From contig DFDY01000110.1 in the NCBI GenBank assembly GCA_002368955.1, positions 260 through 13,531 of the forward strand: a DNA stretch of 13,272 nt. Direction: 5' to 3'. Below are positions 6,805 to 13,272 of the stretch, piece after piece. The first letter of the stretch is position 1; the number at the start of each line of letters is the position of its first letter. The translations under genes were made by a program, and so were the position numbers. The notes below the pieces were generated by a model. The model did no database searches. It was not told the origin of the DNA and was given only the letters and a program-made list of their open reading frames with translations. The DNA comes from Bacteroidales bacterium UBA3816 (GTDB lineage Bacteria > Bacteroidota > Bacteroidia > Bacteroidales > P3).

Positions 6805-7686
6805 CTACTTGGTAGAGATGACCAGGAAACGGGTCTGTTCCCAGAACTTGGTGGGGTTGAGGATGCGGAGATAGGAGACCAGTTTGGGGTCGTTTTCGTC
6901 CATGACCAATTCGTAGCTGTTCTCGGCATGTTTGGAGACCACGATGGCTTTCTTCATATTGATAGGGATGGTGGTCACCTTGGTGCGGTCGATCTGAGTG
7001 AAGCGGTCCAGAGGCATATCGGTGTTGGTGCCCTGGTGACGGCCAATGCCAATGAAGCCACCAGCCTTGCTGACGATGCCGGCTTGGTTGAGGTCGTCAT
7101 AGCTGCCCACAACATAGTAGGCGCGGTTGGCCTCGTTGGTCTGACGCTGGATGAACTGCTCTTTTTCCTCATTGGCGGCGGTGAGCTGGGAGACATCCTC
7201 GTTAAGTTTCTTGATGAGCACCTTGTTACTCTCAAGTTCGGTCAGCAGCTCGGCAATCTGCGATTCCTGGGCGGCAATGCGCTGCTCTTGGCGGTTGACC
7301 AGTTCTTGCAGGCGGGTGCTTTCGGCACCCTCGGTCTTGATTTTGGACTGAAGGTTGGCCAGTTTCTGCTTGTTGGCAGCCATGAGGTTTTCAATGTTCT
7401 TGATCTGCTCGTTTATTTGATTTTTGACGTTGGGCTGGCCCTCCATGTTGGCGCGACGGAGCTCCTGGATGGTGTTGTAGCGAGAGTTGACAGCAGCGAG
7501 GTTCTCCTCAATCTCATTGAGGGTGGCGAACATGGAATCCAATTCGGCATCCTTGGTGTTGATAATCTGCTTCAGGGAGTCGTTTGCCTTGATGGCGGCA
7601 TCGAGGGCGGGATTGTTTTGGTTGTTGCAAGAGGCAAAAAGCACTGCCACAAAGGCAACACCGAGACCAAATACGATCTTTTTCAT
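6805..7686 (-). CDS. Coiled-coil lipoprotein, resembling Cbp1-family collagen-binding adhesins
   Basis: A 293-residue lipoprotein. The signal peptide ends in lipobox LFAS-Cys20, so the mature protein is lipid-anchored, in Bacteroidetes often on the cell surface. Residues about 25-185 are a long Glu/Gln/Lys/Leu-rich coiled coil (NDSLKQIINTKDAELDSMFA, LQELVNRQEQRIAAQESQIA, LNEDVSQLTAANEEKEQFI). The C-terminal part (AYYVVGSYDDLNQAGIVSKA, then DRFTQIDRTKVTTIPI, SYELVMDEND, and a final LRILNPTKFWEQTRFLVI) matches my memory of the Bacteroides proteins named Cbp1 family collagen-binding glycoprotein adhesin. Collagen binding itself is not shown. ATG 7686 is chosen because it gives the lipoprotein signal; an in-frame ATG at 7743 would put 19 polar residues before it. 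The gene is transcribed alone, divergent from the M3 peptidase gene. The 183-base divergent spacer shows no clear -7 consensus. Confidence 0.8.
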   Translation of the reverse strand: MKKIVFGLGVAFVAVLFASCNNQNNPALDAAIKANDSLKQIINTKDAELDSMFATLNEIEENLAAVNSRYNTIQELRRANMEGQPNVKNQINEQIKNIENLMAANKQKLANLQSKIKTEGAESTRLQELVNRQEQRIAAQESQIAELLTELESNKVLIKKLNEDVSQLTAANEEKEQFIQRQTNEANRAYYVVGSYDDLNQAGIVSKAGGFIGIGRHQGTNTDMPLDRFTQIDRTKVTTIPINMKKAIVVSKHAENSYELVMDENDPKLVSYLRILNPTKFWEQTRFLVISTK

Positions 7687-7869
7687 AGGTTTCTTAGTTT
7701 TTAGTTTGTAGACAGAGACACGTTTTTCGAGCTCGGAGTACATTGTATTAATACTATTTTTTTGTTTTCGTACAATAAATTTACTTCTTTACGTTATTGT
7801 TAGAAAACGGAGAAGATATTTATTTATTGCACACAATTGTTGAAACATTCATAATAAACCTTAAAATAT

Positions 7870-9963
7870 ATGACAAGATTCACAAAAATACTACTTCTTA
7901 TGACTATTGTTAGCACCGCAGTGCCTTCTATGGGTCAGACGGACAACCCCTTGCTGGAGACATGGAACACTCCGCACCAGACACCTCCTTTCAGCCAGAT
8001 TCGCACCGAGCACTACGCTCCCGCCATGCGTGCAGCCATCAAAGAAGCTGAAGCCAATATCAACAACATCATCAAGCAGAAAGAGGCCCCCTCTTTTGAG
8101 AACACCATCGTGGCCATGCAGACTGCCAGCGAGCAGTTGGACCGCATCAGCAGTTTGTTGTTCAACCTCAACGAGTGCAACACCGACTCCGCCATGCAGC
8201 AGATAGTGATGGAACTGACGCCCGAGCTCACCCGCTATGAGAACAGCGTGAGCATGAACGAGAAACTGTTTGCCCGCGTGAAGGCCGTATACGAACAGCG
8301 CGACAAGCTGGAGCTGACCACCGAGCAACGCACCCTGCTGGAGAACACCTACAAAGGCTTTGTGCGCAACGGCGTCAACCTCTCCGGCCGCGACAAGAAA
8401 ATCTTTGCCAAGAACAGCGAACGACTGGCCGAGCTGTCGCAGAAGATGAACCAGAACGTGTTGGCCGACAACAACAACTACATCCTCCACATTACCAAGG
8501 AGCGTGACCTCAACGGCCTGCCCGAGAACGTGGTTGCCGCCGCCCGCCAGGAAGCTGCGGAGCGCGACCTGGACGGCTGGGTCTTCACGCTGGCCTACCC
8601 CTCCTTCGGCCCTTTCATCACCTATGCCGACAACCGCGACCTGCGCGAACAGATGTGGCGCGCCTATAACAGCCGGGGCAACCGTGGCAACGAGAACGAC
8701 AACAACGAGATTATCCGCGAGATGACCTACCTGCGCTACCAGCAGGCCAAGCTGCTGGGCTACAGCAACTATAGCGAGTATGTGCTGAGCAACCGCATGT
8801 GCGAAACCCCTGCCCAGCTGTCCAAGTTCTTCGACCAGCTGCTGAACGCCTCCATGCCCTACGCCATCCAAGACCTGAAGGACGTGAGCAACTACGCCTC
8901 GCGCCACGGAGCCAAACTGCCACTGCAACGGTGGGACTTCTCTTACTGGAGCGAGAAGATGAAGCAGGACAAGTATGACTTCGACGAGGAGCTGCTGCGC
9001 CCCTACTTCCAGTTGGAGAATGTACGCCAAGGCATCTTCAACCTCTATGGCAGACTCTATGGGCTGACTTTCAAGGAGGCTAGCGACATTGACGTTTATC
9101 ATCCCGACGTGAAGGTCTACGAAGTGTATGACGGCAACCGTTTCATGGCAGTGCTTTACCTAGACATGCACCCCCGTGCCAGCAAGCGCAGCGGTGCCTG
9201 GATGACCGAGTTCCGCAACCAGAGCAACATCGACGGCAACGAGATTCGCCCACTCATCCAAGTGGTGTGCAATTTCTCTAAGCCGGTGGGCGACAAGCCC
9301 GCCCTGCTCAGTTTCAGCGAGGTGGAGACTTTCATGCACGAGTTCGGCCACGCCATGCACGGCATGCTCAGCGACTGCACCTACCCGGGCGTGAGCGGCA
9401 CCAACGTGAAGCGTGATTTTGTGGAGCTGCCCTCCCAGGTGATGGAGAACTGGTGCTACGTGCCCGAGTTCCTCAACACCTTTGCCCGCCACTATCAGAC
9501 CGGGGCCACCATTCCCATGGAGTACATACAGAAAATCCGTGCCGCCGAAAAATACTTGGCCGGATGGCTCTGCGTGCGCCAGCTGAGCTTGGGTCTGGTG
9601 GACTTTGCCTTCCACACCATCACCGCGCCCATCCAGGGACCCATAGAGGACTTTGAACGTGCCCACATGAAGGAGTTGCTCCCCCCCGTACAGGGCACCA
9701 ACACCAGCACCGCCTTCACCCACATCTTTGCAGGCGGCTATGCCTCGGGCTACTATGGCTACAAATGGGCCGAAGTGCTAGACGCCGACGTCTTCTCCAA
9801 GTTCAAGCAAAACGGCATCTTCGACAAAGCCACTGCCGAAGCCTTCCGCAACGAGGTCCTCAGCAAGGGCGGCACCGAGCATCCGGCCGTCCTCTTCCGC
9901 AACTTTATGGGTCGCGACCCCAAAATTGATGCCCTCCTGCAAAGATGCGGTTTTAACAACTAA
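7870..9963 (+). CDS. dcp: Exported M3 family metallopeptidase (peptidyl-dipeptidase Dcp-like)
   Basis: A zinc peptidase of 697 residues, close to the usual 680-700 of the Dcp/oligopeptidase A group. It degrades short peptides; Dcp releases C-terminal dipeptides. A signal peptide (about residues 1-22, ending VPSMGQ) predicts export to the periplasm. The active site is the HExxH motif HEFGH at residues 490-494, with the third zinc ligand Glu519 in FVELPSQ. Near the C-terminus FAGGYASGYYGYKWAEVLDA is the Gly/Tyr-rich substrate-binding loop of the family. An N-terminal helical region with PPFSQIRTEHYAPAMRAAI is also typical. The choice of Dcp over oligopeptidase A rests on the signal peptide and overall pattern. 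The gene is intact, with its own hairpin terminator before rnr. Confidence 0.93.
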   Translation: MTRFTKILLLMTIVSTAVPSMGQTDNPLLETWNTPHQTPPFSQIRTEHYAPAMRAAIKEAEANINNIIKQKEAPSFENTIVAMQTASEQLDRISSLLFNLNECNTDSAMQQIVMELTPELTRYENSVSMNEKLFARVKAVYEQRDKLELTTEQRTLLENTYKGFVRNGVNLSGRDKKIFAKNSERLAELSQKMNQNVLADNNNYILHITKERDLNGLPENVVAAARQEAAERDLDGWVFTLAYPSFGPFITYADNRDLREQMWRAYNSRGNRGNENDNNEIIREMTYLRYQQAKLLGYSNYSEYVLSNRMCETPAQLSKFFDQLLNASMPYAIQDLKDVSNYASRHGAKLPLQRWDFSYWSEKMKQDKYDFDEELLRPYFQLENVRQGIFNLYGRLYGLTFKEASDIDVYHPDVKVYEVYDGNRFMAVLYLDMHPRASKRSGAWMTEFRNQSNIDGNEIRPLIQVVCNFSKPVGDKPALLSFSEVETFMHEFGHAMHGMLSDCTYPGVSGTNVKRDFVELPSQVMENWCYVPEFLNTFARHYQTGATIPMEYIQKIRAAEKYLAGWLCVRQLSLGLVDFAFHTITAPIQGPIEDFERAHMKELLPPVQGTNTSTAFTHIFAGGYASGYYGYKWAEVLDADVFSKFKQNGIFDKATAEAFRNEVLSKGGTEHPAVLFRNFMGRDPKIDALLQRCGFNN

Positions 9964-9970
9964 ACCTCCC

Positions 9971-10003
9971 AAATCCATGGGCAAAGCATTTGCCCATGGA
10001 TTT
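9971..10003 (+). terminator. Hairpin terminator between the M3 peptidase and rnr
   Basis: A perfect 15-bp stem AAATCCATGGGCAAA / TTTGCCCATGGATTT with a 3-base loop, starting 7 bases after the stop and followed by CATT. The AAA/TTT ends make it usable in either direction. rnr starts 25 bases later, so some readthrough is likely or rnr has a promoter I cannot recognise. Confidence 0.75.
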
Positions 10004-10028
10004 CATTGATACTAATTAGACAATCCAA

Positions 10029-12446
10029 ATGAACGACATTTACGCAAAACAAATACTAAAGATTTTTGCCAACAGTCCGTTCGACTCTTTCAACCACAAA
10101 CAGATAGCCTCCAAGGTGGGTGCCCACGACAAGGGCAGCCGCCAATTGGTGCTGGCCACCATGTTGGAACTGGCCGAGAGCAAGATTTTGGTGGAAGACG
10201 AGAACGCCCGTGGCAAGTATAAGATTAATCCTAAGAACATCAACGACGACCTGCTGCCCAAGAACTACATGATTGGCACCATCGACATGAAAAATGGTGG
10301 CAAAGCCTATGTCATTCCGCAAGAAGAGGGCCGCGAAGATGTGCAAATTTCACCCAACAACACCCACCACGCCCTCCATGGCGACCTGGTGAAGGTGCTC
10401 ATGTTTCCCAAACGACGGATGCACAAGCCCGAAGGCCAGGTGGTGGAAATCCTACAGCGTGCCCGCACCAAATTTGTCGGCATACTGCAACGGCAGGACC
10501 GTTTCGCCTTCATGGTCAGCGACAACAAGACCATGGTGGTGGATATTTTCATCCCGCTAAACGACCTTGCCGGTGCAAAAGACGGCGAGAAGGTGCTGGT
10601 GGAGATGACCGACTGGCCCGAGCGGATGAACAACCCCGTGGGCAAGGTCATCAAGCGGCTGGGCCGCCCGGGCGACAACAACGTGGAGATGCAGTCCATC
10701 CTGGCCGAATACGACTTTCCCCTGGATTTCCCCTCCGACGTGGAGCGCGAGGCGGCAGAGATTGCCCCTCCTTCCGACAAGGACTATGAAGGACGCAAAG
10801 ATTTCCGCAAGACGACCACCTTTACCATCGACCCCGCCGATGCCAAGGACTTTGACGATGCCCTCTCCTTCCGCCGCATGAAAAACGGCAACTATGAGGT
10901 GGGCGTGCATATAGCCGATGTGAGCCACTATGTCTTGCCCGGCTCCCGCATCGACCAGGAGGCCTACACCCGTGGCACCAGCATCTACTTGGTGGACCGC
11001 ACCATTCCTATGCTGCCCGAAAAGCTCTGCAACGGGGTCTGCTCCCTCCGCCCACATGAGGACAAACTCTGTTTCAGCGTGGTCATGGAGATGAACGACA
11101 AGGCCGAGGTGCTGAAGACTTGGTTTGGCAAGAGCATTATCAACAGCGACATGCGCTATGCCTATGAAGAGGCTCAGATAATCATCGACAGCAACGATGC
11201 CTCCGCTGTGTTGCCCGATAGCAGCCAGAAAGCCAACAAGGTCACCGGCAAGGCCATCCTGCAACTGCACCAGCTGGCCACCACCCTCCGCCAACAACGC
11301 TACAAGGATGGGGCTATCAATTTCGACAGCCAAGAGGTGAAATTCCAACTGGACGAGAATGCCAAGCCCATTGGGGTCTATATCAAGGAGGCCAAAGAGG
11401 CCAACTGGCTGATTGAGGAATTCATGTTGCTGGCCAACAAACGGGTGGCCGAACATGTGGGCCGAACCAAGAAAGAGAAGGACGACAAAAAACCAGCCAA
11501 AGCCAAGACCTTTGTCTACCGTGTACACGACGAGCCAGACCCCGAGAAACTGAACACCTTCGTCGAGTTTGTCTCCAAACTGGGATTCTCCATGAAGGTC
11601 AGCTCCCGCAAGGCTTTGGCCAACAGCTACAACCACCTCTTCGAATCCATTGCCGGCCGTGGCGAGGAATATATGATTGACAATATCGCCATCCGCACCA
11701 TGGCCAAGGCCTACTACAGCACTGAGAACATAGGCCACTACGGACTCGGCTTCCCCTTCTACACCCACTTCACCTCTCCCATCCGCCGCTACCCCGACCT
11801 CATGGTGCACCGCCTTCTGGAGCGTTACCTCAACGGTGGCCCATCTGTCAACGCCGAAGAGTACGAAGAATATTGCAAGCACTGTTCCGTCATGGAGAAG
11901 CGGGCAGCCGATGCCGAGCGGGCCAGCATTAAATACAAGCAGGCCGAATATCTCAGCGACAAGATAGGCCAAGTGTTCTCTGCCAATATCTCCGGTGTGA
12001 GCAAATGGGGACTCTATGCCGAAATCGAAGGCAACAAGTGCGAGGGCATGATTCCCATTGGAAGCCTGCAGGGCGACTACTACATGCTCGACGAGGACAA
12101 CTACCAGGTCATCGGCCGCCGCTATGGCAAATGCTATAAACTGGGCGACCCCATCCGCATCCGCGTAAAAGGCGTAGATATGCTCAAGAAACTCATCGAC
12201 TTCGACCTCGTCGAAGAGGACACCCTTGACGACCTCGCCGCCCCGCAGGACCGCCATGGCAGAACCAGACGAGATGCCCGCCCCACAAAGAAAGCCGGCG
12301 ACAAGTCCGCTCGCAGCCGCCAAAAGCCTGCCGCCGACACAAATGAAGGCCATTCCGCTAAAAGCACGGCCAAGGGCAAAGGGGGCAAACCTAAAAAAGC
12401 AGCCCGGCCAACCTCTAAGAAAAAGAGCCACAAGCAGGCCGAATAG
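10029..12446 (+). CDS. rnr: Ribonuclease R, 3'-5' exoribonuclease
   Basis: An RNase II superfamily enzyme of 805 residues that processively degrades structured RNA in the cytoplasm, including rRNA and mRNA decay intermediates. Domains in order: an N-terminal helix-turn-helix-like region (residues about 1-65, FNHKQIASKVGA); two cold-shock domains (about 81-127 and 150-197); the RNB catalytic domain (about 255-597) with TIDPADAKDFDDAL carrying the metal-binding aspartates Asp268, Asp274, Asp276 and Asp277, and later FTSPIRRYPDLMVHRLL; and an S1 domain (about 643-725, GQVFSANISGVSKWGLYAEI). A Lys/Arg/Ala-rich tail (about 735-805) is typical of RNase R rather than RNase II. Strong stem-loop terminator downstream. 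No missing catalytic residue. Confidence 0.97.
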   Translation: MNDIYAKQILKIFANSPFDSFNHKQIASKVGAHDKGSRQLVLATMLELAESKILVEDENARGKYKINPKNINDDLLPKNYMIGTIDMKNGGKAYVIPQEEGREDVQISPNNTHHALHGDLVKVLMFPKRRMHKPEGQVVEILQRARTKFVGILQRQDRFAFMVSDNKTMVVDIFIPLNDLAGAKDGEKVLVEMTDWPERMNNPVGKVIKRLGRPGDNNVEMQSILAEYDFPLDFPSDVEREAAEIAPPSDKDYEGRKDFRKTTTFTIDPADAKDFDDALSFRRMKNGNYEVGVHIADVSHYVLPGSRIDQEAYTRGTSIYLVDRTIPMLPEKLCNGVCSLRPHEDKLCFSVVMEMNDKAEVLKTWFGKSIINSDMRYAYEEAQIIIDSNDASAVLPDSSQKANKVTGKAILQLHQLATTLRQQRYKDGAINFDSQEVKFQLDENAKPIGVYIKEAKEANWLIEEFMLLANKRVAEHVGRTKKEKDDKKPAKAKTFVYRVHDEPDPEKLNTFVEFVSKLGFSMKVSSRKALANSYNHLFESIAGRGEEYMIDNIAIRTMAKAYYSTENIGHYGLGFPFYTHFTSPIRRYPDLMVHRLLERYLNGGPSVNAEEYEEYCKHCSVMEKRAADAERASIKYKQAEYLSDKIGQVFSANISGVSKWGLYAEIEGNKCEGMIPIGSLQGDYYMLDEDNYQVIGRRYGKCYKLGDPIRIRVKGVDMLKKLIDFDLVEEDTLDDLAAPQDRHGRTRRDARPTKKAGDKSARSRQKPAADTNEGHSAKSTAKGKGGKPKKAARPTSKKKSHKQAE

Positions 12447-12473
12447 CATCCCTCCAACCACAATACACCATAC

Positions 12474-12517
12474 AAACATCCGTTCTGCCACAACCCATGC
12501 CGAACGGATGTTTTTTT
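12474..12517 (+). terminator. Intrinsic terminator of rnr
   Basis: A 12-bp stem AAACATCCGTTC (12474-12485) / GAACGGATGTTT (12502-12513), a 16-base loop and a run of seven T (12511-12517), placed 27 bases after the stop. Confidence 0.9.
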
Positions 12518-12669
12518 GTGAACTCTAACCAACATTATGGACGTAAATGATTCTTTCTGGAATAGAGGATTTCAGCACGTCCCTAAATATGACAAATGCC
12601 ACTGGTCACCTTGTGGCAGCATATATACAACAAATTTTTTAGGGCAAAAGGCCTTAATCAAAAAATAAT

Positions 12670-13025
12670 AGTACCCTTGACGGGTAAGAGGGTGGTAGAC
12701 AAGACATAAACGAAAAGACGCTGAAACGGCGTTTTATCTGCGGCTACTGAAATCTAGCAAATTCAAACTTACCGCACGATAAGACAAAGTCGGCGCCTAT
12801 TGGTGTGATATATACACGTAACTGTATATTGTCACAGCGTGGGCTCGGCATTGTTTATCCTCGGTAAGTGGGCATGCTAGAGCCTCAGTAGCGGGATAAA
12901 CGATGAGTTTGATACCCGCGCTTCTTTTTTATATGCCTTCCTTTCTTAACAATCACTTTCGGCACTGCGGGTATCGGGCACCACAAAACCGACGTGCCCG
13001 ATGGGATATAACAGGGCCGCAAAAA
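12670..13025 (+). promoter_or_regulatory. Long structured leader (leader 2) with attenuator-like alternative pairings
   Basis: This gene-free stretch is dense in pairings: GACGC/GCGTT (12717-12721 with 12729-12733); TGCGG (12739-12743) / CCGCA (12772-12776); an AU-rich hairpin with TATACA/TGTATA at its core and GTGA/TCAC at its base (about 12804-12834); GTTTATCC (12853-12860) / GGATAAAC (12894-12901); a terminator-like hairpin (12891-12919); GATACCCGC (12911-12919) / GCGGGTATC (12967-12975), a perfect 9-bp match; and ATCGGGCAC (12973-12981) / GTGCCCGAT (12994-13002), also perfect. Several cannot coexist, which is the pattern of a conditional terminator. No TAnnTTTG promoter is visible between the rnr terminator and the leader, so its start is unknown. 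The pairings are seen; regulation is inferred. The 150 bases between the rnr terminator and the leader hold only weak features. Confidence 0.55.
12891..12930 (+). terminator. Internal terminator hairpin of leader 2
   Basis: GCGGG (12891-12895) pairs with CCCGC (12915-12919), AT/AT and AAAC/GTTT continue the stem with two single-base bulges, and the loop is GATGA. GCTTCTTTTTT follows, including six T at 12925-12930. It lies about 130 bases before the peptide start, so it would stop transcription ahead of the genes unless disrupted by either alternative pairing. Confidence 0.6.
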
Positions 13026-13061
13026 ATGATTAAACAAAAGAAAAAGGAGTAGCAAACTCCG

Positions 13062-13199
13062 ATGGTAGAACTGATGGAAGCCCGCGTGGAGCGCGGCTTT
13101 GCCGGCAGCGGCAACACCGACCCCCAACCCCTTGGCACCTCCGGCAGCACCGAGAGCCTGACTGGCGGGGCGACTTACACCGGCAGCGATTTCGACTAA
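13062..13199 (+). CDS. Short acidic Gly/Ser/Thr-rich peptide (possibly truncated at the N-terminus by an amber codon)
   Basis: A 45-residue frame from ATG 13062: MVELMEARVERGFAGSG at the start, then a Gly/Ser/Thr-rich tail ending TYTGSDFD. The pattern resembles small Bacteroidales proteins I know as 'K..Y..P.VE......E.GF..S....F', usually found beside exported surface proteins; function unknown. The frame continues upstream to ATG 13026 (MIKQKKKE) but a TAG codon (13050-13052) intervenes before QTP. The family pattern expects the joined form with Tyr at this codon, so this may be a pseudogene, a sequencing error or a shorter product started at 13062. The AAAAAGGAG at 13041-13049 could serve as a ribosome site, with long spacing of 12 bases. 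The next gene starts 28 bases downstream, suggesting one operon under leader 2. Confidence 0.55.
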   Translation: MVELMEARVERGFAGSGNTDPQPLGTSGSTESLTGGATYTGSDFD

Positions 13200-13227
13200 T
13201 TATTAACCCTTTAAAACCTCTAAAGAA

Positions 13228-13272
13228 ATGAAAAGAATAACAGCTAATCTATCCGCTCTATTAATTCTATCC
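13228..13272 (+). CDS. Start of an exported protein, cut by the window end
   Basis: Fifteen codons from ATG 13228: MKRITANLSALLILS, a basic start followed by a hydrophobic run, as in a signal peptide or lipoprotein signal. AAACCTCTAAAGAA precedes the start. It follows the short peptide gene by 28 bases. The product cannot be named from this fragment. Confidence 0.6.
   Translation, partial: MKRITANLSALLILS

Noticed and set aside
6775..7704. 309-codon open frame on the plus strand
   Set aside because: Antisense shadow of the coiled-coil lipoprotein; that gene has a lipobox, coiled coil and a terminator on the minus strand.
7891..9102. 403-codon open frame on the minus strand
   Set aside because: Antisense shadow of the M3 peptidase, low complexity in Val/Leu/Gly/His.
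10557..12491. 644-codon open frame on the minus strand
   Set aside because: Lies entirely across rnr and its terminator; RNase R motifs on the plus strand are unmistakable and the antisense product has no recognisable domain.
12537..12710. 57-codon frame MDVNDSFWNRGF... after the rnr terminator
   Set aside because: No promoter, ribosome site or family pattern; it runs into the structured leader 2 and is probably chance.
12670..13025. 6S RNA or tmRNA
   Set aside because: No tRNA-like ends, CCA or tag frame for tmRNA, and no single long bulged rod as in 6S; the alternative pairings and position before a gene fit a leader better.

Overview
The window looks like a chromosomal segment of a member of the Bacteroidales. 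The evidence is a set of Bacteroidetes-typical genes (a DUF4476 exported protein, an AAA/DUF4143 ATPase, a coiled-coil lipoprotein resembling the Cbp1 adhesin family, and an exported M3 peptidase), promoters of the TAnnTTTG (-7) type, and a lack of clear Shine-Dalgarno sequences. The housekeeping genes are GC-rich. The stretch from about 5.4 to 6.7 kb is clearly AT-richer and looks like accessory DNA. I see no rRNA, tRNA, CRISPR array or complete insertion sequence.

Layout. Positions 1-603 hold the 3' end of uvrB (nucleotide excision repair). A membrane glycosyltransferase of the ArnT/PMT type (620-2062) follows 16 bases later and probably shares its transcript. A gene-poor spacer with six helically phased 10-bp units (2111-2170) precedes an exported DUF4476 protein (2375-3154), which ends in a strong hairpin terminator. 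A 33-bp tandem repeat array (3350-3440) then runs into the promoter of an AAA/DUF4143 ATPase (3484-4773). Next comes a roughly 300-base structured leader with its own promoter and an orphan exported protein with an unusual N-terminus (5266-5952). About 780 bases follow without a convincing gene. The other genes are a minus-strand coiled-coil lipoprotein (6805-7686), an exported M3 metallopeptidase (7870-9963), ribonuclease R (10029-12446), and a second long structured leader (about 12670-13025) ahead of a tiny peptide gene (13062-13199) and the start of another exported protein (13228 to the window end).

Most interesting signal. The second leader contains a terminator-like hairpin with a run of six T, plus two alternative pairings that use the same segments: one upstream of it and one downstream. 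This is the logic of a transcription attenuator or riboswitch. Below it lies a short acidic peptide with the pattern '..TP.VE....VERGF.GSG...F.', whose reading frame is interrupted by one TAG codon exactly where a tyrosine codon would fit. Leader 1 and leader 2 share a general plan (AU-rich hairpin, CGGCAT, ATCCTC, late hairpin with T-rich tract, then an exported product). They may be two members of one uncharacterised leader-RNA family controlling surface or secreted products. That family relationship is inference and needs a covariance search.

How the genes relate. UvrB and RNase R are unrelated housekeeping functions. The rest is mainly envelope-directed: a lipid-linked sugar transferase, exported DUF4476 protein, lipoprotein, peptidase and the two leader-controlled exported products. 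No single pathway joins them.
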